64,000 nucleotides of DNA from Bacillota bacterium (GTDB taxonomy: Bacteria; Bacillota; Clostridia; Lachnospirales; Lachnospiraceae), in the NCBI GenBank assembly GCA_023423335.1, contig JAFAFU010000041.1, positions 1 through 64,000 on the forward strand, given 5' to 3'. This document shows positions 8,122-16,959 of this stretch, piece after piece. Made by a program: the position numbers and the translations under genes. The stretch's first letter is position 1. Each line of letters starts with the position of its first letter. A model generated the notes under the pieces. It was not told where the DNA came from. It made no database searches and saw nothing but the letters and a program-made list of their open reading frames with translations.

Positions 8122-8880
8122 TTAAGACAGGTTTCCATAGATCAGATCCTTAAGTACTCCGAATACTTCCCTGACATAGTAGTTCAGCGACAGCAGCGGA
8201 TCAGAGGGTGCCGCCATTCCCTGGACGCCCTTAAGCCCCTGCTTTCTCGCCAGCTTCAGGGCACGGTAAATGTGAAAGCCATTGGTTATGATAGCAACCT
8301 TTGCACTCTCATCCCGAAGGAGGGCCTTACTGTAGCGGATATTCTCCTCCGTATTCCCGGACGCATCCTCTCTAAGAATTCGTTCCTCTTCAATACCGGC
8401 CTCCAGCAGATAATCTGCCATAGCCTTTGCTTCCGTGATAAATTCTCCTTTCCCCTGTCCCCCCGATACAATCACGCGGGTTTTCGGATTATCCACAAGG
8501 TACTGCAACGCAGTCTCCAGTCTCCGCAAAAGGCTTTTTGTTATTCTGATCCCCCTCACCTGGGCACCCAAAACAATGATATAATCCATTCCCCGGTCCG
8601 CCTTCCTTCCGGAATAGGAGAAGATGATACAAAGCATTAGCAGAAAGGCACCAGCTCCGACCGCCACTGCGCAAAGGAATAGAAGCTGGAGTAATCTCCC
8701 CGGGAGCAGCCCTGCTTTGTCCATATATTTATATATGGAGGCAAATAAAAGGAAACCGGCCCCGGACAACAGCCAGATCCAGGCAAAGGATGCCTGAATT
8801 CCCGCATAATAGATAATGATTCCATAATAAATTAAGCTTAGGATTCCCAGTACTATTGCCAATCCATATAATAATTCCAT
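8122..8880 (-). CDS. YdcF/SanA-family membrane protein (DUF218)
   Basis: A 252-residue protein. The first 95 residues hold about three to four hydrophobic segments; the C-terminal part is a DUF218 domain beginning with DYIIVLGAQVRG, followed by VIVSGGQGKGE, an EDASGNTEENIRYSK block and VAIITNGFHIYRA. This domain occurs in E. coli YdcF and SanA, implicated loosely in envelope functions; a biochemical reaction is not established here. It lies just upstream of the PII-like gene and probably shares its transcript. Confidence 0.85.
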   Translation of the reverse strand: MELLYGLAIVLGILSLIYYGIIIYYAGIQASFAWIWLLSGAGFLLFASIYKYMDKAGLLPGRLLQLLFLCAVAVGAGAFLLMLCIIFSYSGRKADRGMDYIIVLGAQVRGIRITKSLLRRLETALQYLVDNPKTRVIVSGGQGKGEFITEAKAMADYLLEAGIEEERILREDASGNTEENIRYSKALLRDESAKVAIITNGFHIYRALKLARKQGLKGVQGMAAPSDPLLSLNYYVREVFGVLKDLIYGNLS

Positions 8881-8949
8881 TCCTTTAAATCCCTTCCGTA
8901 AGCGCTTTGTCAGTACCTTTCTATATCCATATTATACTCCTTCTGTACC

Positions 8950-9111
8950 GATGATATAACGCAAACGTAGTGAGTCATAGTACAAACGAGTTTGCACAAC
9001 AAGCTTGCTTGTAAGCATGTGAGTAGAGTGAAAGATTATGAATGTATTTTCTGTTCATGATATAACAGCAGAAAACAGAGGTCTTCCTCACAATTTTCTG
9101 CTGCAGATATC
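8950..9111. repeat. Intergenic element flanked by ATGATATAAC direct repeats, with adjacent palindrome
   Basis: ATGATATAAC occurs at 8951-8960 and again at 9057-9066, flanking about 96 bp that contain small inverted motifs (AAGCTTGCTTG, GTTTGC/GCAAAC). Immediately right, AGCAGAAAA (9068-9076) and TTTTCTGCT (9095-9103) form a stem, with TGATAT/ATATCA outside it. The stem sits directly after the tex stop codon but lacks a T-tract, so it is a weak terminator candidate at best. The same 10-mer recurs beside the palindrome at 45434. Confidence 0.45.
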
Positions 9112-9121
9112 ATTCCTGTTC

Positions 9122-11500
9122 TTATAGCTTCATCGTTAGCTGGATTCTCTTCTTGGCCAGATCAACGCTTAATACCTTTACCTCTACGATATCTCCCACA
9201 CTCACCACATCCAACGGATGTTTCACGAACTTCCTGTCAGAAAGCTGGGAAATATGAACCAGGCCGTCCTGATGTACGCCGATATCAACAAATGCTCCAA
9301 AGTCAATGACATTACGGACGGTGCCTTTGAGTATCATTCCTTCCGTCAGATCCTTCATATCCAGGACATCCGTCCTAAGGATCGGTTTAGGCATCTCATC
9401 TCTCGGGTCCCTGCCAGGCTTCTCCAATTCCTTGACGATATCCGTCAGGGTGATCTCGCCGACCCCCAGCTCTTCAGCCAGCTTCTTCTTGTCCTGAATC
9501 TTTTTACCGATGGGAGCTGTTCCTGCATCCTCGTAAATCTCCTGAGGCTTCCGGACAGTATTATTCTTATTCCCGGCTTCTGCCACCGGCTGCTCCAGAC
9601 CATTCCCTACGGCAGCCGCAAGGGCTTTCGCAAAGGCAGTGTCCTGAGATTTCACTGTAATCATCGGTTTCTTCTTCTCCGGTTTTATCTCCCTGCGTTG
9701 TTCCGGCTTTCCTTCCGAGCCCGATATGCTGCCTTTCGACTTAGCTGCTTTGGCTTGAAGCTCCTTTATGTTCTCCAGGGTTAAACCAAGCTTCAACAGC
9801 AAGGCTTTGGCCGCTTCATAGGATTCCGGATGGACTCCGGTTGCATCCAGAGGGTTGTCCCCACCCTGAATTCTCAAAAAACCGGCGCATTGTTCAAAGG
9901 CCTTCGGTCCCAGCTTCGCTACCTTAAGGAGTTCATTCCGGCTGCGGAATCTGCCATTGGTTTCCCGGAAAGCAACAATATTCTTAGCAATGGGCTTGCT
10001 GATACCGGATACATACTCCAGAAGGGATACCGAAGCTGTATTTAGATCCACGCCTACCTTATTCACACAATCCTCGACCACTCCGGACAGGGCTTCACTC
10101 AGCTTCTTCTGGTTCATATCATGCTGGTATTGTCCGACACCGATGGACTGAGGATCAATCTTGACCAGTTCAGCTAAGGGGTCCTGCAGTCTTCTTGCGA
10201 TGGAGGCCGCACTTCTCTGTCCCACGTCAAAGTTCGGAAATTCTTCGGTTGCCAGCTTGCTGGCAGAGTATACGGAAGCCCCCGCTTCATTGACTATGAT
10301 ATACTTGAGCGGCCGATTGATCTCCTTCAACAGATCGACAATCACCAGCTCCGATTCCCTGGAAGCGGTTCCGTTTCCTACGGAGATCAGAGTAATATTA
10401 TATTTATCGATTAATTTCTTTAATACCTTTTTTGCTTCCTCTACCTTGTTTTGGGGTGCGGTCGGGTAGATCACCACCGTATCCAGAACCTTACCGGTAC
10501 TGTCCACTACCGCCAGCTTACAGCCGGTACGAAAAGCCGGATCCCAGCCCAGTACGACCTGGCCCATAATCGGGGGCTGCATCAGCAGCTGGACCAAATT
10601 CTTGCCAAAAACTTTAATTGCCCCATCCTCCGCCTTCTCGGTGAGGTCATTGCGGATTTCCCTCTCGATCGCCGGTGCAATCAGACGTTTATAGCTGTCC
10701 GAGGCGGCAGTCTTCAGATAATCATTCGTATGGACATTATCCTTTATAATTACCTTCTTCTCCAGGTATCTTAGAATTCTCTCCTCCGGAGCCAACACCT
10801 TTACCGTAAGGAATTTCTCATTTTCACCACGGTTAATTGCCAATACCCGGTGCCCTGCCAGCTTCTCTATCGTTTCCTCAAAATTATAATACATTTCATA
10901 TACGGATTCTGCTTTCTCGTTCTTTGCCACGGAGGTTAATTTACCTTCCTTCATGGTAACATCACGGATATAGCTGCGGTGTTCCGCCTGATCAGAGATA
11001 TCCTCGGCGATGATATCCATAGCGCCGGCGATAGCCTCTTCCACCGTATGGACCTCCTTCTCCTCGGAAAGGAATGCAAGTGCTTCTTCCGTCATCGGCT
11101 TATCCGTCTCCTGGGCAATCAAAATTGCCGCCAGACCTTCCAAACCTTTTTCCTTTGCCATGGTTGCTCTGGTCCTTCTCTTCGGCCGGTACGGACGATA
11201 CAAATCTTCCACAATAACGAGAGTCGGTGCAGCCAAGATCTGCGCCCTTAACTCCTCCGTCATCTTCCCTTGTTCCTCTATACTGCCAATTACCTGAGCC
11301 TTCTTCTCTTCCAGATTCCTGAGATATATCAGTCTCTCATGAAGATTTCTCAGCTGCTCATCATCCAGAGAGCCGGTGACTTCCTTTCGGTAACGGGCAA
11401 TGAACGGAATTGTATTTCCTTCATCTATCAGTTTCACTGCTGCTTCCACCTGCTCCAGGCGGATATTCAGTTCTTCTTTTAATTGCTTTAAAATATCCAT
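9122..11500 (-). CDS. tex: Tex-family RNA-binding transcription accessory protein
   Basis: Tex is a cytoplasmic nucleic-acid-binding protein linked to transcription and RNA metabolism. The 792-residue order is typical: N-terminal helical Tex domain with GNTIPFIARYRKEVTG at about 30-45; YqgF/RNase-H-like domain beginning GWDPAFRTGCKLAVVD; helix-hairpin-helix repeats (NTASVSLLEYVSGI, RNELLKVAKLGPKAFEQCAG); and a C-terminal S1 domain GTVRNVIDFGAFVDIGVHQD. A low-complexity Lys/Glu/Pro-rich linker of roughly 120 residues separates HhH and S1 domains, longer than in many Tex proteins. I start at 11500, where GAGGAG lies seven bases upstream; an earlier in-frame start adds five residues. Confidence 0.95.
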   Translation of the reverse strand: MDILKQLKEELNIRLEQVEAAVKLIDEGNTIPFIARYRKEVTGSLDDEQLRNLHERLIYLRNLEEKKAQVIGSIEEQGKMTEELRAQILAAPTLVIVEDLYRPYRPKRRTRATMAKEKGLEGLAAILIAQETDKPMTEEALAFLSEEKEVHTVEEAIAGAMDIIAEDISDQAEHRSYIRDVTMKEGKLTSVAKNEKAESVYEMYYNFEETIEKLAGHRVLAINRGENEKFLTVKVLAPEERILRYLEKKVIIKDNVHTNDYLKTAASDSYKRLIAPAIEREIRNDLTEKAEDGAIKVFGKNLVQLLMQPPIMGQVVLGWDPAFRTGCKLAVVDSTGKVLDTVVIYPTAPQNKVEEAKKVLKKLIDKYNITLISVGNGTASRESELVIVDLLKEINRPLKYIIVNEAGASVYSASKLATEEFPNFDVGQRSAASIARRLQDPLAELVKIDPQSIGVGQYQHDMNQKKLSEALSGVVEDCVNKVGVDLNTASVSLLEYVSGISKPIAKNIVAFRETNGRFRSRNELLKVAKLGPKAFEQCAGFLRIQGGDNPLDATGVHPESYEAAKALLLKLGLTLENIKELQAKAAKSKGSISGSEGKPEQRREIKPEKKKPMITVKSQDTAFAKALAAAVGNGLEQPVAEAGNKNNTVRKPQEIYEDAGTAPIGKKIQDKKKLAEELGVGEITLTDIVKELEKPGRDPRDEMPKPILRTDVLDMKDLTEGMILKGTVRNVIDFGAFVDIGVHQDGLVHISQLSDRKFVKHPLDVVSVGDIVEVKVLSVDLAKKRIQLTMKL

Positions 11501-11663
11501 AAATCTGCTCCTCAATCGTTATTATTTCCACAATATCCTTATCATACCAAAGGATGAAAGGAAAATCAACCTGAAGCAAAAATCCCTTCTGCTCTATTCA
11601 TGCATAAAATCTTTTATACACTGCACCATTTGCCTTCGCGTTAATACAAGCGCTTCTGTATTA

Positions 11664-11692
11664 TTTACATTTTCCCGGAATAGAGGTATAAT
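11664..11692 (+). promoter_or_regulatory. Promoter of the HExEH-motif gene
   Basis: TTTACA (11664-11669), 17-bp spacer, TATAAT (11687-11692), 50 bp before the proposed TTG start. It shows that this small gene is its own transcription unit. Confidence 0.75.
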
Positions 11693-11741
11693 GATGGTGA
11701 ATATTTCTGCTGAAATCAATAGTAGAAGGGAGGTACTGCTT

Positions 11742-12239
11742 TTGATCAGCCCCATCGGTTATCAATACAATTTTTATCCGATTCATCCTTCCAGCAATAC
11801 GAATACCGTAGATGCTGTCAGCAGGGTCCATCCTATAGAAGCCCTAAAGCCCCAGGGCGGTGCGAAGATCTGGAAGACGAGCCCCTCCGAATGCGGAACC
11901 TGCAATAGCAGAAGGTATGTGGATGGCTCCAATGATATGAACGTATCCTTTAAGACTCCCACCAATATTTCCCCTCAGGCCTCCTTTACCAGGGTATCCG
12001 CTCACGAAAGCGAGCATGTAGCGGATGCGGTCAGTAAAGGAAATCAGCCCGGGGCTAAACTGGTTTCTGCTTCCGTTCAGCTTAAAGTAGCAGTATGTCC
12101 TGAATGCGGTACCCCTTATATTGCAGGCGGGGAGACCCGAACTACGATAAAATATGAAGAAAATAACCCCTATGAGAGCAACCGGAAAGCAGTGGAGGAA
12201 AGCTTATTAAAGGGAATGAACGTAAATTATGTGGCATAG
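11742..12239 (+). CDS. Putative SprA-like metalloprotease-motif protein
   Basis: A 165-residue protein. The open frame extends far upstream, but GGGAGG eight bases before the TTG at 11742 and the promoter just behind it point to that start. Residues around 85-89 read HESEH, an HExxH zinc-protease signature, within VSAHESEHVADAV. It continues with VCPECGTPYIAGGETRT; the spacing of an HExxH and a later Y-x-x-GGE segment resembles the SprA-related putative metalloprotease family. A CxxC pair occurs both in CGTC-like and CPEC positions. No signal peptide is visible. Proteolysis is a guess; the family likeness is moderate. It is the only plus-strand gene in the first 25 kb. Confidence 0.65.
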   Translation: MISPIGYQYNFYPIHPSSNTNTVDAVSRVHPIEALKPQGGAKIWKTSPSECGTCNSRRYVDGSNDMNVSFKTPTNISPQASFTRVSAHESEHVADAVSKGNQPGAKLVSASVQLKVAVCPECGTPYIAGGETRTTIKYEENNPYESNRKAVEESLLKGMNVNYVA

Positions 12240-12315
12240 CATTTACTTTCAAATAAGACAGTAAAATATCTTATATGAAAATGCCCTCAACGCAAAACCA
12301 TGCCTTCAAGCGCAT

Positions 12316-12344
12316 AAAAAGAGCTGTCCGGGACAGCTCTTTTC
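12316..12344. terminator. Bidirectional terminator between convergent genes
   Basis: AAAGAGCTGTCC pairs with GGACAGCTCTTTT, with A and T tracts on the two sides. It lies between the plus-strand HExEH gene and the minus-strand lysC and could serve both. Confidence 0.9.
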
Positions 12345-12382
12345 TATTCCTGCCCCTAAAGGCGGCAGCATTCCCTTTTCAT

Positions 12383-13597
12383 TTACAGCTGTGCTGATAA
12401 GAATTTATCATGGACAGCATTCATCGCTTTCTCAACATGCTGCTCATCGATTAAGACGGTTACACGAATTTCAGAGGTAGAGATCATCTTGATATTAACG
12501 CCGACATCATAGAGGGCTTCAAACATCTTTGCAGCAACCCCTGCATTGGACATCATGCCGGCTCCGACAATGGAAACCTTGGCTACATCCCGCTCCACAT
12601 CAATCTTCTGGCATTTTAAGCTGCCTTCCCGGTGGCGTTCCAGTATTCCGACCGCCTCTTCCAGGTCATCTTCCTTTACCGTAAAGCTGATATCCTTTGT
12701 TCCGTCCCTTCCGACGGACTGTAATATAATATCAACATTTACATCATGCCTTGCCAGGTGGTTGAATAATTTGAAAGCCACTCCGGGCTGGTCCTCCAAT
12801 CCGATTACTGCTATTCGGGCTGTATTTTTATCGCATGCCACTCCGCTGACAAGCATTTTCTCCATCTTTACTTCCTCCTTAACTAACGTACCCTCTGTAT
12901 GATTTAAACTGGATCGTACGATAAGCTGGACTCCATATTTTTTTGCCATCTCCACGGACCGGTTATGAAGAACTCCCGCTCCCAGGGAAGCCATCTCCAG
13001 CATCTCATCATAGGTTATCTCCCCCAGCTTCCTGGCATCCTTCACTATTCTGGGATCCGCTGTAAATACGCCGTCCACATCCGTATAGATCTCGCAGATA
13101 TCCGCATGCAGGGTCGCGGCTAATGCAACTGCAGTGGTGTCGGAACCCCCGCGGCCCAGTGTCGTATAGTCGTCGAATTTATTCACACCCTGAAAACCGG
13201 TCACTATAACGATCCGCTTATTTTCTAATTCATTATGAATTCGTTCCGTATCAATCCTCTTAAGTCTCGCATTTCCATAGACTGCGGTTGTATGCATTGC
13301 CACCTGATAAGCATTGAGTGAGACTGCGGGTACTCCCAGGGTATCCAGGGCCATCGCCATCAATGCAACGGATACCTGTTCTCCCGTAGTCAGCAGCATA
13401 TCGATTTCTCTTTTGGACGGGTTAGGATTGATATCCCTTGCTTGTGCCAGCAATAGATCCGTCTGCTTCCCCATCGCAGATAATACCACAACTACTTCAT
13501 TCCCTTTTTTATAATCTTCGACACATCTCCTGGCGACATTAAATATTCTTTCCTTATCGGCAACCGACGTGCCTCCGAATTTCTTAACTATTAACAT
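12383..13597 (-). CDS. lysC: Aspartate kinase
   Basis: Aspartokinase phosphorylates aspartate, the entry step to lysine, threonine and methionine. The 404-residue length fits a monofunctional enzyme. The start VKKFGGTSVAD holds the KFGG active-site motif; GRGGSDTTA is near residue 150; two C-terminal ACT domains (about 265-400) provide feedback control. It is the last gene of a four-gene operon ACT protein-hom-apgM-like-lysC. No lysine riboswitch or T-box is visible, so control is probably mostly allosteric. AGGAGG precedes the ATG. Confidence 0.95.
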   Translation of the reverse strand: MLIVKKFGGTSVADKERIFNVARRCVEDYKKGNEVVVVLSAMGKQTDLLLAQARDINPNPSKREIDMLLTTGEQVSVALMAMALDTLGVPAVSLNAYQVAMHTTAVYGNARLKRIDTERIHNELENKRIVIVTGFQGVNKFDDYTTLGRGGSDTTAVALAATLHADICEIYTDVDGVFTADPRIVKDARKLGEITYDEMLEMASLGAGVLHNRSVEMAKKYGVQLIVRSSLNHTEGTLVKEEVKMEKMLVSGVACDKNTARIAVIGLEDQPGVAFKLFNHLARHDVNVDIILQSVGRDGTKDISFTVKEDDLEEAVGILERHREGSLKCQKIDVERDVAKVSIVGAGMMSNAGVAAKMFEALYDVGVNIKMISTSEIRVTVLIDEQHVEKAMNAVHDKFLSAQL

Positions 13598-13682
13598 AGC
13601 TGCCTCCTAAACCAAAGTATCAACGTATCTTGCTAAATGCTCGTGCGTAATATCAACACGGTAATTGCCGGATCAACCCATG

Positions 13683-14888
13683 CTACTTTGTTCCGAATAA
13701 CCGATTAATAACAGTATATCCTTCTCTTACCACATTGCCACTGGTTATACCCTCTGCTTCATCATAAAACCAAGGATTATTTTGCTCCCTGGTACTATCA
13801 TATAAGAGGTAAGGAACCGGATCACTGGTATGGGTCCTGCATCGGATTGGCGTCGGATGGTCGGGCATGACAAGCATTCGATATTCCGCGCCTGCCTTTT
13901 CCATCTCCTCCATGACAATCTTTATGACCCTCTGGTCCAGGAATTCAATCGCTTTTATTTTATTTGTAATGCTGCCCTGATGCCCCATCTCATCGGGGGC
14001 CTCCACATGGATATAGACAAAGTCATAATCATCTTCTAACAGCACCCTGACAGCCGCCATGGCCTTGCCTTCATAATTCGTATGTAGTGTTCCGTCCGCA
14101 CCGGGTACCTCAATCACTTTCATTCCGGCTCCCACTGCAATTCCTTTTAAAAGGTCTACTGCAGAAATCATGGCACCCTTTTTATGGTTTTTTTCTTCAA
14201 ACGAAGCAAGTGCAGGCTTCGTACCTGCACCCCAGAACCAGAGTGAATTTGCTTTATTCAATCCCTCTGCCTTTCGTTCTTCATTCAAGGGGTGATTATT
14301 CAGGATATCATAGCTTTTCTTCATCATTTCCCTGAGGGCAACGTCCTGAGGGAGGTATTCTCCGATTACTCTGCCAAGGATGTCATGGGGCTGGGTCAAA
14401 TCTATCACTTCACCCTGATCCCAGATCGTCAGGTGACGGTAACTGGTACCGACATAAAACTTATAGATATCATTCTCCAGCTCTTTCCGAACCGCTGCTA
14501 TCAGCACCGCCGCATCCCTGGTTGAAATTTCGCCGGAGCTGTGGTCCAGAATAGTCTTCTGTTCATAAGGCTTATCATCCTCGGATATTGTTACAATATT
14601 ACAGCGCAGGGCAATATCCGTCGCCTTCATATCCACTCCGATGCTGAGTGCCTCCAACGGGGAACGGCCGGAATAATAAAGCCTGGGATTATAACCGAGT
14701 ACCGCCAAATTGGCCGTATCACTGCCCGGCTTCATCCCTTCCGGTATGGTATATGCAATTCCTAGCTCTGATTTATGGGCCAGCAGATCCAACTGCGGAG
14801 TAGCCGCTGCCATCAGAGGAGTTTTGTTTCCAAGTTCAGCTAACGGCTCATCCGCCATACCGTCACCAAGTACTACAATATATTTCAT
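13683..14888 (-). CDS. Phosphoglycerate mutase-like protein, proposed homoserine kinase
   Basis: A 401-residue member of the cofactor-independent phosphoglycerate mutase/alkaline phosphatase superfamily, archaeal ApgM type. It shows VVLGDGMAD with the metal-binding Asp, GSDTANLAVLGY with the nucleophile-type Ser/Thr region, HVEAPDEMGHQG and MPDHPTPI with metal ligands. Members of this subfamily next to homoserine dehydrogenase have been proposed to act as homoserine kinase. Here it lies between hom and lysC, and no GHMP-type thrB is in the window, which supports that role by context. True mutase activity cannot be excluded from sequence. Confidence 0.85.
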   Translation of the reverse strand: MKYIVVLGDGMADEPLAELGNKTPLMAAATPQLDLLAHKSELGIAYTIPEGMKPGSDTANLAVLGYNPRLYYSGRSPLEALSIGVDMKATDIALRCNIVTISEDDKPYEQKTILDHSSGEISTRDAAVLIAAVRKELENDIYKFYVGTSYRHLTIWDQGEVIDLTQPHDILGRVIGEYLPQDVALREMMKKSYDILNNHPLNEERKAEGLNKANSLWFWGAGTKPALASFEEKNHKKGAMISAVDLLKGIAVGAGMKVIEVPGADGTLHTNYEGKAMAAVRVLLEDDYDFVYIHVEAPDEMGHQGSITNKIKAIEFLDQRVIKIVMEEMEKAGAEYRMLVMPDHPTPIRCRTHTSDPVPYLLYDSTREQNNPWFYDEAEGITSGNVVREGYTVINRLFGTK

Positions 14889-14935
14889 GGCATAAAGATC
14901 CTTTCGTACAAATTTAACAAATTAGCAAAAACTGA

Positions 14936-16153
14936 CTAAAATCTTACTCTGATTACGTTTCGAACATCACCGGCAGAGTCCCTTAATTCTTTCATTTTCT
15001 GTTCTGTCATATGAGGAGTTATAAAGGCATACTCACCTTCAACACCAGCCTTCACTTCCTCAACCGCACCGAAAAGTGTATAAATCCGGCTCCTTGTCTC
15101 CTGACCCTGATCCTTAATCCGGAAGAAGAATTTATGCTCAACCTTATTGATATCTGTCAGTTCCAGCTTCTTACTGCTCCAGATGGTCCAGATATTCTTA
15201 TTCATATGCTTTGCCGCATCGACAACATCCGCAACCACTGCACTGGCTGTCGGTAATTTACCCGCACCACTGCCATAAAACATGACATCCCCGATTACGT
15301 TGCCTCGGACGAATATCCCATTAAATACATCATTAACGCTATACAACGGATGATTCGCCTTAATCATGACCGGCGCAACCATGGCATACACGCTTTCATC
15401 ATTTTCACGGATACTGGAAGCAAATAATTTAATTCTTGCTCCAACCGCCTTTGCATACCGGATATCCGTATCGGTAATATGACTAATTCCTTCCGTATAA
15501 ATATCTTCAAAATCCACCTGCATGCCAAAAGCCAGGGAAGAAAGGATTGCTATCTTTCTGCAGGCATCATGTCCTTCCACATCCGCTGCCGGATTACGCT
15601 CCGCGTAGCCCATACTCTGGGCATTCTTAAGGGCAGTGTCAAAGTCAAGCCCGTCGTCGCTCATTCTGGACAGGATATAATTGGTTGTACCATTTAAGAT
15701 ACCGGTAATCTCCACAATCTCGTCCGCCGTGAGGGACTGGTTTAAAGGCCTTATGATCGGTATTCCGCCGCCTACGCTTGCCTCAAAGAGGAAATTCAAA
15801 TTTCTCTCCTTTGCAATATCCAGAAGCTCCGCACCATGCTTCGCAACCAGTTCTTTATTGGAAGTTACAACGCTCTTTCCGCTCATGAGAGCTCTCTTTA
15901 CAAAGGTATAGGCCGGCTCCACACCGCCCATCACTTCTACGACAATCTTAACCTCGGGATCATCTAATATGATATTAACATCATGTACCAGTACCTTCAT
16001 GATGGGATCTCCAGGGAATTCCCTTAAATCCAATACATATTTTATATTGATTTTGTCTCCGGTCCGCTTTGCGATGCTGTCCCCGTTCGTATTCAATACC
16101 TCTACAACGCCGGATCCAATCGTACCATACCCTAAGACTGCGATATTAATCAT
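14936..16153 (-). CDS. hom: Homoserine dehydrogenase
   Basis: Reduces aspartate semialdehyde to homoserine with NAD(P)H. The 405-residue protein has the Rossmann start VAVLGYGTIGSGV-like segment (here IAVLGYGTIGSGVVEVL), the GGVEPAYTFVKRAL region, SVGGGIPIIRPL, ILNGTTNYILSRM, and the catalytic-lysine region ending AERNPAADVEGHDACRK. A C-terminal ACT domain (about 320-405) suggests threonine feedback. It follows the ACT-domain gene after 95 bp and precedes the putative homoserine kinase by 47 bp. GGAGG is present upstream of the ATG. Confidence 0.96.
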   Translation of the reverse strand: MINIAVLGYGTIGSGVVEVLNTNGDSIAKRTGDKINIKYVLDLREFPGDPIMKVLVHDVNIILDDPEVKIVVEVMGGVEPAYTFVKRALMSGKSVVTSNKELVAKHGAELLDIAKERNLNFLFEASVGGGIPIIRPLNQSLTADEIVEITGILNGTTNYILSRMSDDGLDFDTALKNAQSMGYAERNPAADVEGHDACRKIAILSSLAFGMQVDFEDIYTEGISHITDTDIRYAKAVGARIKLFASSIRENDESVYAMVAPVMIKANHPLYSVNDVFNGIFVRGNVIGDVMFYGSGAGKLPTASAVVADVVDAAKHMNKNIWTIWSSKKLELTDINKVEHKFFFRIKDQGQETRSRIYTLFGAVEEVKAGVEGEYAFITPHMTEQKMKELRDSAGDVRNVIRVRF

Positions 16154-16248
16154 TATTTATCCTCCATTTCATGCTATGCTCGTAGTCCACATGCTGTAAT
16201 ATACGGCCTTGCACATGGCTTCCTGCCTTCCTGACACTTCTCTTAAAC

Positions 16249-16689
16249 TTACTCCCTGGCTAATATTTTAACATAATGAATGCCTTCCATCGCTTCAATC
16301 GCATCAATCAACGTGGATGTGCTGTCCGTCTGGGGCAGGATTTCTATACTGAGGGTTAACAGCGCTATTCCATTCACCGGAATACTCTGGTGGATGGTCA
16401 GGATATTGGCTTCCCCCTTTGCGACCTGGCTGAGTACCTTGGACAAAAGCCCCGGCCTGTCATCCATCTGCAGCATGAAGGTAATTGTCTTTCCTCTGGT
16501 ATTCTCATAGAAAGGGAATATGTCATCCCTGTATTTATAAAATGAGCTTCTGCTGATTTCTACGGCATCGGTGGCTTCCTGAACCGTCATAACTCTTTCC
16601 GAATCCAGCAGCCTCTTGGCTTCTACTACCTTTAACAGCACCTCCGGCACTGCTTTTTTCTTTACGATAAAGTATTGTTCCCCATTCAT
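16249..16689 (-). CDS. ACT domain-containing protein (UPF0735/PheB family)
   Basis: A 146-residue protein. Residues 1-60 resemble a small helix-turn-helix (TVQEATDAVEISRSSFYKYRDDI) and residues 70-146 form an ACT domain starting ITFMLQMDDRPGLLSKVL. This is the UPF0735 (B. subtilis PheB-like) family, often found next to hom. The combination of a DNA-binding-like segment and an amino-acid-sensing domain suggests an amino-acid-responsive regulator, but the family has no settled function. It is the first gene of the aspartate-family operon, behind a clear promoter, with AGGAGG before the ATG. Confidence 0.88.
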   Translation of the reverse strand: MNGEQYFIVKKKAVPEVLLKVVEAKRLLDSERVMTVQEATDAVEISRSSFYKYRDDIFPFYENTRGKTITFMLQMDDRPGLLSKVLSQVAKGEANILTIHQSIPVNGIALLTLSIEILPQTDSTSTLIDAIEAMEGIHYVKILARE

Positions 16690-16784
16690 GTTTTCACACC
16701 TCCTGAAGGTTTTTTGTAAGCTTTATAAAGCTTACTCTACGATATTGTATGTATATCAGCTACAACTGTCTTTGATAGAAAGAA

Positions 16785-16813
16785 ATCTTACCACATATTT
16801 ATGCTTAATGCAA
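16785..16813 (-). promoter_or_regulatory. Promoter of the aspartate-family operon
   Basis: Minus strand TTGCAT (16813-16808), 17-bp spacer, TAAGAT (16790-16785), about 95 bp upstream of the first start codon. Confidence 0.65.
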
Positions 16814-16895
16814 TACCCATTTGACTTGACCAATCTGAAAACAGGCGATTTGTAACTTATGCTTTATTTATCACCAATATCTATAAAATGTTTTG

Positions 16896-16923
16896 TATAA
16901 AAAGGCTGCCTTAAGGCAGCCTA
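16896..16923 (-). terminator. Terminator after cheW-like gene
   Basis: Minus strand AGGCTGCC/GGCAGCCT perfect stem with a TTAA loop followed by TTTTTATAC. Confidence 0.92.
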
Positions 16924-16959
16924 AATTTAAATTCGTTATTCCTGATCAAACAGTGATAA

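Noticed and set aside
7777..8640. Long open frame of 287 codons on the plus strand
   Set aside because: It is antisense to the PII-like and YdcF-family genes, both of which have good motifs and ribosome-binding sites.
13598..13682. Lysine riboswitch or T-box before lysC
   Set aside because: The gap is only 85 bp and holds none of the conserved blocks.
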